From NCBI GenBank assembly GCA_941918925.1, contig OW799237.1:53432997-53496996 (forward strand): DNA of 64,000 bases, read 5' to 3'. This document shows positions 42,491 to 54,593 of this stretch, one piece after another. Both the position numbers and the translations under genes were made by a program. Source of the stretch: Phyto melanocephala. Lineage: Eukaryota > Arthropoda > Insecta > Diptera > Rhinophoridae. The first letter of the stretch is position 1; every line of letters starts with the position of its first letter. The notes under the pieces were generated by a model that made no database searches, was not told the origin of the DNA, and saw nothing but the letters and a program-made list of their open reading frames with translations.

Positions 42491-45277
42491 TCTATATATA
42501 TAAAAGAGTAACGTGACTGACTGACTGACTGATTCATCATCGCACAGCCCAAACGCTAAGAGCTAGAGACATGAAATTTGGACAATCGGTTCCTCTTTCG
42601 ATGTATAGCTCCACTAAGAAGGGATTTTTGGAAATTCGTACTTTAAGGGGGTAAAAACGGGTAAAATCGGTAATCTTATATCTGCTAAACTAAAAATGAT
42701 ATAAATTAAATTGAAAAAGTATTGTAATTTGCACAAAAAATAAGCTGACAGGTGTCTGGCCTTTTTTGGAATTTTCAACCCCTAAGGGGAAAAAACGGGT
42801 AAAAACTATAGTTTGGTACTTTCTTGGTACCCTATATAACTTCCAAACGCATAAAGCTAGGAAAAAAATTTAAACTGTATTAAGTAATCCGCAAAAAAAT
42901 ATTAATAGGAATTCGTCACTTTTTTCAAATTCATATGTATAAGAGGTAAAAATTGTCCCTTTTTTTGGTACTTTTTTTAAAATAAACTTTTCTTATGTTA
43001 TTCAATGGGACAAAATTTGACAATTATTATTTCCTAATAGAATATGGACAACTATTAAGGTGACATTTTTGGAAACTTTTCGGGGGACAAAAAAGGTACC
43101 AAAAAGGGGAAAATTCCGGAAAATGTATGTAATTCCTAATTAGACGGTAAAATTTCACAAAATGTTTAGTTGGGATTTCACTAGACATAAAAAATTATGT
43201 AATTTAGTAAAAATTTAAACACATTCATAACAGGGTAGAAAAGGGAAAAATCGGGAAGAGTTTGGTACTTTTTCGAACATAATTACTTTTATGCAAAAAA
43301 GAGTAGATTTACTGACTTTAAATCATGTATATTAAAATATTTTGTTACATAGATATTTGAACATTTTAAACTTGGAATTTGGAACTTGGACCAAAAATGT
43401 ACTTTTTCGCTTTTCTATGGTACTTTTTGTATTTTCTACGTTTATAAAGGTAGAATTGTAAAATAAAGGACTATTGATTCCAGGTGAGACTAAAAATGTT
43501 ATGGGTGACCAAAAAGGTACTTTTTGGAATTTTTATGGTACTTTTTATATATTCTACGTTTGCGAAGCTAGAATTTTAAAATTAGTGGCTATTGATACAA
43601 GGTGAGACCGAAAATGTTATGGTCGACCAAAAAGGTACTTTTTTGAATTTGAATGGTACTTTTTGTATTTTCTACGTTTATGAAGGTAGGATTGTTCAAT
43701 CAAGGACTATTGATTTCAGATGAGACCAAAAATGTTATGGACGACCAAAAAAGTACTTTTTTGAATTTTTATGGTACTTTTTGTGTTTTCAACGTTTGCG
43801 AAGCTAGAATTTTAAAATTAGTGGCTATTGATACAAAGTGAGACTAAAAATGTTATGGTCGACCAAAAAGGTACTTTCTTGAATTTTTATGGTACTTTTG
43901 GTGTTTTATACGTTTATACGTTTATGATTGTACAATCAAGGACTATTGATTCCAGGTGAGACTAAAAATGTTATGGGCGACCAAAAAGGTACTTTTTTGA
44001 ATTTGTATGGTACTTTTTGTATTTTCAACGTTTGTGAAGGTAGAATTTTGAAATCAGTGACAATTAATACAAGGTGAGACTAAAAATGTTATGGTCGACC
44101 AAGAAGGTACTTTTTTGAATTTTTATGGTACTTTTTGTATTTTCTACGTTTATAGAGGTAGAATTGTAAAATAAAGAACTATTGATACAAGGTAAGACTA
44201 AAAATTTTATGGGCGACCAAAAAGGTACTTTTTTGAATTTTTATGGTACTTTTTCTATTTTCAAAGTTTGCGAAGCTAGAATTTTAAAATTAGTGGCTAT
44301 TGATACAAGGTGAGACCGAAAATATTATGGTCGACCAAAAAGGTACTTTTTTGAATTTTTATGGTACTTTTTGCATTTTCTACGTTTATAAAGATAGGAT
44401 TATACAATCAAGGACTATTGATTCTAGGTGAAACAAAAAATGTTATGGGCGACCAAAAAGGTACTTTTTTGAATTTGTATGGTACTTTTTGTATTTTCAA
44501 CGTTTGCGAAGGTAGAATCTTGAAATTAGTGACAATTGATACAAGGTAAGGCTAAAAATGTTATGGGTGACCAAAGAGGTACTTTTTTGAATTTTTATGG
44601 TACTTATTGTATTTTTAACATTTGCGAGGCAAGAATTTCGAAATTAGTGACTATTGATACAAGGTAAGGCTAAATATGTTATGGGCGATCAAAAGGGTAG
44701 TTTTATGCATTATAATGGGACTTTTTGAATTTCCTACGTTTAAAAAGTTAAAATTGTGAAATAAAGGATTATTTATTCAAGTTTAGAATTAAAATGATAT
44801 TAAAGACACAAAAAAAGCCTTTTCGCATTTTTATTGTACTCTTTGTATTTTTACGTTTGTAAGCATAGATTGTTAAAATTAGTGTTTTTTGATGCGAGGT
44901 CTAAGTCCTAATATTATGGACGACCAAAATTATTTTTTCTCTTTTTATATATTTTGTATACATAGAATTCTAAATAAAGGTAATAATAAACCAAGTGGAA
45001 GTTTTATTGAAGGAAAAAATGTTTCTTTTATTATTTTAGGGTAATTTTTGCAAAATATGAATCTTAATTTTTGAAACTCAGTAGCATTGATCTTGCTTTT
45101 AGTTAGGAAATATATGCCCGATATATCCTTACTCTACTTTTTATATTTCTAAGTAAATTGAATCAGAGATACAAATTTTCATAAATTGAACCAAAAATAT
45201 TTAATAATTATAAATAGAACTTGAGCATTCAATAAATAGTAAGAACTGCGCTAACGAAGTAGCGGGTTAAATGCTAG
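42491..45277 (+). mobile_element. Helitron family 1, copy 3 (longest)
   Basis: Starts A|TCTATATATATAAAAGAG and ends GCGCTAACGAAGTAGCG followed by GGTTAAATGCTAG|T. About 2.8 kb, non-coding, expanded by the tandem array at about 43390-44720. The 5' 500 bp and 3' 500 bp match copies 1 and 2. Confidence 0.9.
43390..44720 (+). repeat. 118-bp tandem array with dimeric 236-bp structure
   Basis: The GTAC core of successive units falls at 43517, 43635, 43753, 43871, 43989, 44107, 44225, 44343, 44461 and 44579, an unbroken 118-bp spacing, with a last diverged unit at 44697. Units alternate between a GTTTATGAAGGTAG type and a GTTTGCGAAGCTAG type, so the real period is about 236 bp for most of the array. 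Confidence 0.95.
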
Positions 45278-45355
45278 TAGTAAATATTATGGGAATTTTT
45301 GTTGCATAGTGTAATCACTAATTGCAAAAATCTAGATTCACAAACTTATTAAATA

Positions 45356-45905
45356 AAGGGTCCGCCAAAAAACTTTTTTTTTTGAAAATGCTAAAAAAAA
45401 AGTGTAGTTTCGGCTGTGTGGCACGTAGCGCCGTCCTGTTGAAACCAAATGTTGCCAATATCCTCCTCTTCAATTTTTGTGAACAAAAATTCGTTCAACA
45501 TGGCCCGATAACGATCGCCATTGACTACGGCCACTCTTTTCTCATTTCCGAAGAAAAATGGCTTAATTATGCCTCTGGACCAAAATCCGCACCAAACAGT
45601 GACTCATTTTGGGTGTATCGGCTTTTCAATGTATGCGTGCGGGTTTTCTGTGCTACAAATGCGACAATTTTGCTTGTTTACATACCCGCCAAGATCAAAA
45701 TGAGCTTCATCTGAAAAGATGATTTTTTTTGGCAAAATCGGCCAAAGTAATATTGCAATATTTCCCAGCGTTGTTCAAGCGTATACACAACCATATTCGT
45801 TTAGCGGAAAGATAAAACTAATTATCTGTCAAATCAGACATGAGCTAAGTGTTACCATTCACGAAATAAGCACTAGTTGAAAAAAAAGTTAGATGGCGGA
45901 CCCTT
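45356..45905 (-). pseudogene. Deleted mariner-type element with 12-bp terminal repeats
   Basis: AAGGGTCCGCCA on the left and TGGCGGACCCTT on the right bound a 550-bp element. On the minus strand it encodes FSDEAHFDLGGYVNKQNC near 45710, PIHPK, TVWCGFW and VVNGDRYRAML, then WFQQDGATCHTAE near 45440. These are the first and second catalytic aspartate blocks of a transposase resembling 38815-39655. The N-terminal DNA-binding region and the last catalytic block are gone, so it is a deletion derivative. A TA duplication is visible on the left only. Confidence 0.8.
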
Positions 45906-46364
45906 GTTTAAAAATGTTTGATTCATAAACGCTTAAAATACCACAAAAATTCCAAAAAGTACTTTTTTGGTCGTCCAAAAAATTGTCAAAGTCTTCTATT
46001 TAACAGTTCTAGCTTTATATACGTACTATAGACAAAAATCAACATAAAAAGAGAAAAAGTAAAAAACTTGTTTGGTTTTTCCATAACAATGTACAAATTC
46101 GAAGTTTAAAACATTTAATTATCTATTTAACAATAAAATATTTTAATAGACATGTTTTAAAGTGAATAAAAATAATTTATGTTTTAGGAAATACCAAATT
46201 GTTTTCCTGAATTTTCCCCTTTCTACCCTGTTATGAATGTGTTTCAGTTTTTACTAAAGACCACAATTTTTTATGTCTGGTAAAATCTATAGTAAAATTT
46301 TTTTCTGAATTGGCTATGTAATTAGAAAATATATATCAAGCTTGAGTTCAGCTACGTTGGGAAG
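45906..46364. repeat. Helitron family 1 internal fragment, inverted
   Basis: TAAACGCTTAAAATACC...GTACTTTTTTGGTCG and CCCTTTCTACCCTGTTATG resemble copy 1 internal sequence. Together with 45310-45357 it seems to be one fragment into which the small mariner inserted. Confidence 0.55.
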
Positions 46365-46979
46365 CTTCTTTTCGAAATTTAAACTTATTCATAAACAAAT
46401 TTTTTAAAAAAGCGGGAAAAATATTTTTGTCAACATTGAAAGTATTCATATGAACCAAAATTCAAAGAAAAATATATATTACAAAAATATTTTTGTAAAC
46501 TCAGTCTTTGTCAGGCCCGCAAACTAATTCAAATTTATTCTGTGGTCAGGCCATCGAAGAGTTAACAACACTTTAATCACGAGTCGGTTATTTGGCGTAT
46601 TATCGATAAACAGTTTTTGTGCGCCTTTGCCTTTTACTTTAGTTACTTACATTTTACTTAATTTTTATTTCTTTTCACTTTGGACTAAATACATTTGTAT
46701 GGATTGTGTTGCTGAGGGTGTCTCCCAAAGCAATAAAAAAAATAGAGTTTAAATAAAAAAAAAACAAAAGTTCCGATTGAATAAATTCAGTTTAACTTAT
46801 CGGCGGTTTATTTAAGACTAAAAACTAAAGTTATTTACAAGAAAAGGTTACTTAAATTAAGAAATGAAAAATTCAGTTATAACGGAATGTAGGGGAGAAT
46901 AAAAGAAGTATTTAACAAAAAACAAACAGAAATATAAAAAAACCATAAATAAATAATATTTGTATATATTGTATGCACA
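46365..46979. other. Spacer, possibly including the BEL element's 3' LTR
   Basis: 46380-46500 matches the inverse of 7740-7900 (CGGGAAAAATATTTTTGTC). From 46500 to 46979, GTTGCTGAGGGTGTCTCCC and AATAAATTCAGTTT could belong to an LTR on the minus strand, but I found no matching sequence at 53500-54250. Confidence 0.35.
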
Positions 46980-48007
46980 ATATGGTTATTGCCGAACGTA
47001 AACCGTTGAAACAATAGGGGGTTCCGCGCAGGGTTGAACTCGGTTCAACATACTCCCGGGGCAGGATGGGTTTTGCATCGACAACCGTTCCAACGACCAT
47101 GGATTACATAGCCCAACAGCGTTCTCTGTGCTTTAGGCAGATCTATGTAGGACTGAATTATCTCCTCTTGTAGTACCTTATCCAAGAGTTATTTGCCTAG
47201 GACTCCATCGACTTCACGCTGAGTATCAAAAAACGGATGAGCTAACGGCTTAATAGTGTGGAAATGCTCTCGCAACAATGGATCAGCAAGCGGTTCTGGC
47301 AGATTAAAATTAAAGTCGTCGACAATTTTCATTTTATCTATTGCCAACAGAGGATTAGGCTGATCGGAAATGTAGGTTGCACTGACATCGAACACTGCAT
47401 AATCATTTCCATCAACGGTCATCACCTTTTGGAAGTGTGGAAAGAGTTGCGCTACATCTCGTAATATAAACGATTCGCTAACTTTCGGGTCCAGCAAAAA
47501 GGTAGCAAACATAGAATCACCTAGATGCTTCAGATTAATGCGTGCAAGCGGGGGGATGTTTGCATCCATGATTGGGGAAAAGGTGGGTTTTCCTATTACG
47601 ACTTGGGGTACGTCAGTTAGATTGCTTTGAAACTCTGGCAGCCTCTTCTCTTGAACTTCTTGCCGGTGTTCTAGAGCTGTCAAGTGCAAATGTCGTTCCA
47701 GACCTGGGAGGTGGGTTATTTTATCTGGAGGATACTGTGGGTTACGATTTGGCTTAGGGAGCTCGATCCTTGCTACGTCCTGATTTGCTGCTTCATGAAG
47801 AAGAGAGTGGTGATTTTGTTCACAATGACCACATCGATTTTGCGATTCACACCAATAAAGGTTATGTGATGTCGCTAAGCAGTTGAGACAATACTCCTCT
47901 CGAAGTATGACTGCTTTTCGCTCTTCTGGCGTCATTGACATGAAGACCCTGCAATACTTTATCGGGTGGTTTAACGAACAAAGCGGACAACGTGGCTTTC
48001 TGAACAT
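46980..48007 (-). pseudogene. Zinc-knuckle/protease-like ORF downstream of BEL integrase
   Basis: A 272-codon frame (48007-47189) begins MFRKPRCPLC. It has three clustered Cys/His groups, CPLCSLNHPIKYC, YCLNCLATSHNLYWC and CGHCEQNHHSLLH, typical of BEL/Pao gag proteins. Further on LLDPKVSESFI (near residue 185) resembles the start of a BEL protease, where the second catalytic position is normally D(T/P/S)G; here it is DPK, so it is probably non-catalytic. After the stop, another frame continues to about 46990 (LLGYVIHGRWNG). It sits after the integrase, where LTR elements sometimes carry env or other extra genes. Alternatively it is the gag remnant of a second BEL element. Confidence 0.65.
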
Positions 48008-48084
48008 GATGATGCTAAAGGATACAAGGAAGAAAAGAAAGATTTATGTAAAGTGATATTAGTACTTATTGTGGCAATAAATCT

Positions 48085-49115
48085 TATTGTTTGGTTTTAA
48101 ATCTGGTAGATGAATGTGGATTGTGTGATGATGCTGACTCGGGTGGATTGTCAGGCATAGGTAGTACACACAACTTTACTATAGGGCGAGTTATTATGCC
48201 GTTTTGTGTCTTTATTTCTGCGACTCGTACTTTTTTATTCTTGCCATAAATTACATTGGTAATGCGGCCAAGACGTCATTCGGTGGGTGGTAACAAATCA
48301 TCTTTTACTACAACAAAATCATTTATTTTTAGATTATGTCGTTTGGTTTTCCATTTTGATCTGCGCTGTAACTCGGTAAGGAATTCATCTTTCCATCTAC
48401 GGGCAAAAATATGCTGCAATATTTTCAAACGCTCCCAGCGCTTAATCAGGTTTAAATCATTTGGAGGCGGCTCTTTAAAGTATCAGGAGGAGCGATGAGC
48501 GCTGCGCCACGAAGAAAGTGTCCAGGAGTTAAAGACAGAAGTTCCGTAGGGTTTTAAGTCATTGGTGACATGGGTCTGGAATTCAAAACAGCTTCGATTT
48601 TGACTACGAGGGTTGTAAATTCTTCAAAGGTGAAGTTGAGGTTATTTGTCACTTTTTTTAAATGGCATTTCATGCTTTTAACTGCGGCTTCCCAGAGACC
48701 ACCCATATGTGGCGCATATGGAGGAATAAACGACCAGGTAAATCCATGCGAACTGTACTTTTCCACTAGGGCCTTCTCTGCTGATTTCAAAAATTCAGCA
48801 TGCGTTTTAAGTAGAGCGTAACTTGCTCCTAGAAAGTTGCAACCGTTGTCGGAGAATACAGTTTTCGGAAGGCCCCTACGCCCAACAAATCTAGCAAAAC
48901 AAGCGAGAAATGCTTCTGTCGACAGATCAGAACACGTTTCTAAATGAACTGCTCTGGTAGAAAAACATACAAATACCGCTGCATATCCTTTTATAAGTTT
49001 GGCATTGCGTAAAGAGGATGATTTTATGGAAAATGGCCCAGCAAAGTCCACGCCAGCGTATGTAAATGGCAATGAAAATTGAACTGGTTCCGGAGGAAGC
49101 GACGCCATAATTTGA
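48085..49115 (-). pseudogene. BEL/Pao integrase
   Basis: The main block (49108-48554) carries the integrase core: FTYAGVDFAGPF, STRAVHLE, FVGRRGLPKTVFSDNGCNF and PYAPHMGGLWEAAVKSMK, with D, D and E catalytic positions visible. A stop and frameshifts follow near 48555, then the C-terminal region PGHFLRGAAL, RWERLKILQHIF, and a VVKDDLLPP segment to about 48085. Upstream (49400-49110) the zinc-binding part is degraded. Confidence 0.88.
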
Positions 49116-49648
49116 TGCTGTATGTTGTGTTTATAAATAGCGCAAGCTTTACAATTTCAAATGCATTTACGTATGATTTTTGAGACCCTCGGTATGAAAA
49201 ACCCTTGCCTTATAGCTCGCAGCATTATGTGATGTTCAGCATGAAGCAAAATGCGATGAGTAAATTCGACGAATAGAGTGCTCAAACGAGAATGATCTGG
49301 TATTATAATCGGGTGCCTTTCATCGCAGTTTAACCCTAAGTTGGTTAACCTCCCCCCAACACGGAGTAAGCCATTTGTGACACAAAAGGGGTAAGTGCGA
49401 GAAGTGTACTTTTACGACTCATCGGCCTTTTTTCTTGGAGACGTGCGTACTCTTTAGAAAAGTGTGTTTTCTGTGCTAGCAAAATCAATCTGGTTTTTAC
49501 AAAGCTTATTTCCTCAGTAGTAATAAATTTTCGGTACAGAAAGGTCGTTTTAAAATTCGATTTATAAAACGAAAACGATAACTAATGACTCGTAGAGCCT
49601 TTTCAAAAGCTGAAAACTGTTCTAGCGTATCTACTAGTGGTTTTGGAC

Positions 49649-50413
49649 TTAAGTCAACTGAATTCTGCTGCAGATGAAAAATTGCAGTTGTTTCGTCTTG
49701 CGTGTTAACTGCACTCGGATGAGATATGAAGCTCTTTTTACTTCAATGTCAGTTGGATCAAATATTCTGGGTTTAGACCATTGGTTGGCAGGTTGAGTTA
49801 GCCAAGACGGCCCGTGCCACCACAATTCGCTTTCGATTAGTTCCTGGGGGGAGCAACCACGGCTACCGAGATCTGCTGGATTATCCTCAGATTTAATGTG
49901 TTTCCAATGCTGGGGATTGACTGTTCTCACGATTTCTTGTACACGATTGGAGACAAATGTTTTTAACGTTTCTGGTGATTTTTGGAGCCACCTAAGAACT
50001 ATTGATGAATCAGTCCACATGAATATTTCAAATTCGAATTTGAAGTTAGCGACAAGGCTTTTCAATAATTTTTTCACCAACACAGCTCCACATAGTTCCA
50101 CCTTGGGGATGGTTATTTTCTTGAGTGGTGCGACCTTCGTTTTTGCCACTAGCAAATTACAATTAATTTGTCCGTTTGGTGATATCGTTCGCATGTATAA
50201 AGCGCCGCAGTATGCCTTTTCCGATGAGTCACAAAATCCGTGAAGTTGTATAAGGTGCTGCGGAGAAAAGTTTACCCATCGTGGAATTCGTAGTGCTGTA
50301 ATACAAGGAAGATTTTTCACAAAAATATTCCATCGTGTTAATATATGCGGAGATACCCCTTCATCCCAATCTGTTTTATCTTGCCACAACTCCTGCATTA
50401 AAAGTTTTGCCAC
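49649..50413 (-). pseudogene. BEL/Pao RNase H region
   Basis: Contains LHGFCDSSEKAYCGALY (first catalytic aspartate), IPKVELCGAVL, FMWTDSSIVLRWL and HWKHIKSEDNPADLGSRG, the characteristic BEL RNase H series. The frame breaks near 50460 separate it from the RT. It ends in degraded tether sequence near 49650. Confidence 0.9.
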
Positions 50414-50461
50414 TATGACAATTGGGCCTAACCACCCTACAGGATCAAATAGTTTTGCAAT

Positions 50462-51229
50462 TTATCTTTTTGTAGTGGATTGGGAAATATCTATGGGTTT
50501 TATGACATAGTAAAATTTGTCAGCCATTGCATTCCAATGGATTCCTAGAGTTTTAATTGTACTGGAGGTATCGATTTTCAAAAATTCTTTGTCCAGAAGA
50601 TCCTCCCGGGGTAAATTTTTTAACAGAAATTTATGATTGGCTGTTATTTTTTTCAGGGGAAAACAAGCTGATTTTAAAGCTTCTATTACTTGGATTTCCT
50701 TTTCTTTAGCCTCTTCTATAGAATCTCCGCCAGACAAAATATCATCTACATAAATTTCCTCTTTCAAAATAACTGATGCTAGTGAAAACTTTATTTTACA
50801 ATCTTTGCTTAATTCTTGAAGTGTCCTTATCGCCAAATAGGGGGCACAGTTTATGCCAAATGTAACCGTTTTAAGCTGGTAGGTCTTTATGAATTCGCCT
50901 TCACCCTTGCGGAACAATATTTGCTGATATGCACGGTCATCTTCATGAAGTAAAATTTGGCGGTACATCTTCTCGATGTCGCCAGTAAATACATATTTGT
51001 ATTTTCTCCAACCCAAAAGAACTTGTATTAAATCCGACTGGAGAGTCGGCCCTTTATATAAAACGTGGTTAAGCGAAATACATTTCCCACTTTTCTTGGA
51101 GGCGTTAAAGACTACTCGCACCTTTGTAGACTTACTTTCAGGCCGAACGACCGCATGATGCGGCAAATAAAAAGAGAACTGTTTCTTACTTTTTTCTTCT
51201 GAATAAAAAACAGGTTGCATGTGGTCCAT
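50462..51229 (-). pseudogene. BEL/Pao reverse transcriptase
   Basis: YLPHHAVVRP, VRVVFNASKK, LNHVLYKGPTLQ, FTGDIEKMYRQI, QLKTVTFGINCAPYLA and the catalytic EEIYVDDILSG (near 50750) appear in the order of BEL reverse transcriptases. The open frame spans 256 codons and stops near 50462. An upstream linker is at 51649-51260. Confidence 0.92.
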
Positions 51230-51259
51230 TGTTATATATTCTTGAAGAACTGCATCATA

Positions 51260-52480
51260 TTATCTTTTCAAATCAGGGGATTTATTTAGTGTTTGTTCCA
51301 TTCGGTGATATTGTGCTATAGCTGCTTTCCTAGAGGGACCCAGAAATATCTCGTTTGGAAATTCTTCTTTGAAAGGCAGTCTCACAATATATCTACCATC
51401 GGGTTGTCTTCGTGTTGTTTTTTGGTAAAAATCTTCGCATTTAAGATCAATTTCAGATAAAGGTCTATTTTTCTCCACCTCTTCAAGTTCCCAGAACTGT
51501 TTGATTTGTTCGCTGAGTAAAAAATCTTCTGAAATTGACACTCTAGTGGAGAAATTTTGAATGTTGTCGTTAGGTTCAGGAATACCTAGGACATTAAGTT
51601 CGACTCCTTTTAAATTTATGAGAGGCAAATAGTTGCTGCCAATAATCATATCAATACTACCAGGCTTGTAGAAATATGGATCCGCTAGATCAAATTGCCT
51701 AAGTTCATCAAAGTTGTTTATGTTAACTTTACGTGAAGGTAAGAGGTTAGTTAGCTTAGATACTACAAAAGCATTAATGTTTAGTCGAAAGTCTGATTTT
51801 TTAGATTTTACGGGGACAAAACACCGACCTTTTGAAGTACCAACAACTGCCCCTTCTAATCCCGAGATTTGAGAATTACACTTCTAATGAGAATTGTTGT
51901 TTAATTTTCATAAAAATAAATGATTTTTCTGAGCAAGTATCTAAAAGCGCCCTTATTGTGAATAATTCTCCTCCCGTTTCGATATAAACGAGTGCCGTAG
52001 GCGAAATTGTTGTTGCTTTATGATTCTGCGTCAAATGCGCATTGACATTTTCAATGTTCTTTTCACTTGAGGTTGTAAACTTTCGGCTTGTTGCATAATT
52101 AGGTTTAGGGCTTGATGTTGAAGGGATTTCGACACCAAGTGGATGCTGCGTAGTATTTTTTTGTATTTTTGAACTAGATTTGTTTTTATCACCTTTCTCC
52201 AGGTGTAACATAGTATGATGTTTTTGGTTACATCGGGTGCAAAGATGAGTACTTTCGCATGAAGCTTTGAAGTGATTTGGTGACAAGCAATTCACGCAAT
52301 ATTTGTTAGTAAATACATAATATATTCTATCGCTGACTGGTAGCATTTTAAAATATTTACAAGTTCTCAATGGGTGATTCTGTTTGCACGTTTTGCACGA
52401 GAACTTAGTTTTGTCTGATGAAGTCGTAAGTGTGAAAGGAGTGACTTTTCGAGCCTTGACTTTCCCTTCCACAAGGTTTT
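51260..52480 (-). pseudogene. BEL/Pao gag zinc knuckles, protease and linker
   Basis: The right block (52472-51876) has CKTCKQNHPLRTCKYF, YCVNCLSPNHFKASC and CTRCNQKHHTMLH, followed by ALLDTCSEKSFIF, a BEL protease active-site region with DTC in place of the usual DxG. A frame break near 51880 leads to the protease remainder and to the linker block (51649-51260) that precedes RT, with FWELEEVEK and RYIVRLPFKEE. It reads continuously with the neighbouring gag and RT apart from indels. Confidence 0.85.
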
Positions 52481-53386
52481 CGAAGATCTGCTACTGTTTC
52501 TAGCACTTCAATTCTATTTGAGAGAAACTCATTTAACTGCCGCCAAGTAGGCCATTGCTTATGGCTTTTTAATTGTTCCTCCCAGGCACGCGTGGTTTCC
52601 TCTGGAAGCTTTGTTGTACATAGGTGGATTAGGATTGCGTCCCAAGATTTAGTTAAATCCAACGAATCGAAAATTTGAGACTTTCATTGAGAATGATCTG
52701 AATTTGTCGTATAGACTTTGAAGTTTCATGTTGAGCCGCATGAAGAGCAAACATATTTTTCATTTGTTGATGGGCAAGTATTCGCGGGTTTTCATATCTT
52801 TTTCTCAAGGCTTCCCAGGCTAAAGCAAAATTATCATCTACCAAATCGAATCTCGTAACGATTTGGTATGCTTCCTCCCTTGTTTTGCTACGCAAGTGGT
52901 ATAGTTTTTGCGCTGGGGACAGATATGGATGTCTTACAATAACAGCTTGAAATAAATCACGAAATCACGAAGTGGGCCAATTTGAGTAACCTCCCTCAAA
53001 ATTAGGAACGTCGCATGGGGGAAACTTTAGTGAAGCAGGAGCACTGTTTTGTAAAATTGTTGAATTCAGCTGTGGATTATGATTATCCCTTGCAAGTGAC
53101 CTAAATTTACTAATCATTCTTGCTTTTGTATTTTGGTAAAGATCGCTCACTTCTTAATATTTTGTAGATATATTATCTTTGTTGTCTTCATCTTGCACAT
53201 TTGCACATTTTTCCTCAATATATTTTTCAAATGAGTCCTCTAATTTCGACCATCGTCGATCTATTTCATTGTGTTTAACCTCTAGCAATGCCTCAGTAAG
53301 ATCCTCTGACCTGATCTTGTCAAAACTTTTGCAAAACCCTGTCACCTGATTTATATGATATTTACATTTATTTGTAGCCATCTTAT
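52405..53386 (-). pseudogene. BEL/Pao gag capsid region
   Basis: Starts at an ATG near 53386 (MATNKCKYHINQVTGFC) with a charged coiled region, then in other frames LPPCDVPNFEGGY near 53000, YHLRSKTREEAYQIV and ALRKRYENPRILAHQQ near 52800, and WDAILIHLC...TRAWEEQL near 52620. These are standard capsid patterns of BEL/Pao gag, broken by at least three frameshifts. It joins the zinc knuckles at 52472. Confidence 0.82.
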
Positions 53387-53495
53387 ACCAACTGAACTCT
53401 ATCCTTATGACACAATTAAAAAAAATTTTAATTTTAAAAGAATGCTTTATTAAAAAAAAAAAAAATAATAATAAAAATAAATAAATATATTTCAC

Positions 53496-54251
53496 TTTAG
53501 GAATTTAGGCACATAAAAAAACTTAAACAAAGTATTACAACCTAAATTTTTAATTTGATTTATATTTGATTATATATTATAAATTACTTTTTTTATCTCT
53601 GCATTTTTTTTTGCAAAATGTGTGTTTTTGTAGCAATGCTACATTTTTTTTTATTATAAATTGTTGAACCCTCTTCCCTGACAGCATCTGGAAATAAACA
53701 AAGTGAAATTTATTAGTATAAATAAAATATAAAAAGTCTAAACAAATCTTACCGAAAACTGCATCATGAAGCGACTTTAATTCCTCGAACCCTCTTTTTC
53801 CATTAACGCCATCATAGTTTAGGGCAACTTAAACTTTTGTGCCCAATATCCGGTCGAAATAAGAACACTTTAATTATTAAGTGAAATTACGCTATTAAGT
53901 AAGCTTTCTGTTGCAGTATCAACTTTAAAGAAACATCTGTATAATAATACACATTTCTTGGTTTTTTTTTCTAAAGCCGCTATAACGGTATTTTTTGTGT
54001 CTTTGCATTCATGCACACTAACTCGTCACTTACATTCTAATCAGAGTTTTATATAATTCATGAATTTTTTTCACATAAACACACTAACTAACACTCCACT
54101 TATATTGTAATAGAAGCTATAATTAGTAGGTGATATTTATTAGATTACACATATATAACATTATAAGTACTTAAATCGCTCGCTTAGAATGTTATATGTA
54201 CTAATGTCATCGATTATAATCTAGGTACTTAGTTCCATTTACCGCTGGGAT
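53496..54251. other. AT-rich sequence upstream of BEL gag
   Basis: No gene. It may hold the BEL 5' LTR, but no partner was seen near 46500-46980. The last eight bases (ATTATACT, 54252-54259) are the target duplication of the next element. Confidence 0.4.
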
Positions 54252-54593
54252 ATTATACTGGCACCATGAAATAACTCCCCAGGAAATAACTCCCCAAAAT
54301 GAAAATGAAATAAGTCCCCAAAACTTTGTATATGAAGCAACAACAACGAATAATGGGGAATTATTTCATTTTTTGGGGCTTTATTTCAGTTTTCATTTTA
54401 GGGAGTTATTTCATTATGAAATAATTCCCCAAAATTCGCGCGAATTTTCTCATTTCTCAACCTATGTATACGTGAATAATTTTTATACACTTTTTAAACT
54501 CCTTAACTCTTATTAAACATATGTATATGTAATTTTTATTTAAACAAGTTGTTTGGTAAATTTTATATAATATTTTTTTGTAGGTTTGAGGAC

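Larger units (their letters stand above)
46980..53495 (-). mobile_element. BEL/Pao LTR retrotransposon, degraded
   Basis: Gag, protease, RT, RNase H and integrase occur in BEL order on the minus strand, with an additional zinc-knuckle ORF after integrase. LTRs could not be matched across the two ends, so the stated limits cover only the coding region. Confidence 0.85.

Noticed and set aside
43390..44720. CRISPR array
   Set aside because: The regular 118-bp spacing is a tandem minisatellite with no unique spacers, inside a eukaryotic Helitron.
53496..54251. BEL 5' LTR
   Set aside because: I compared it with 46500-46980 for shared blocks and found none, so an LTR pair is not supported.
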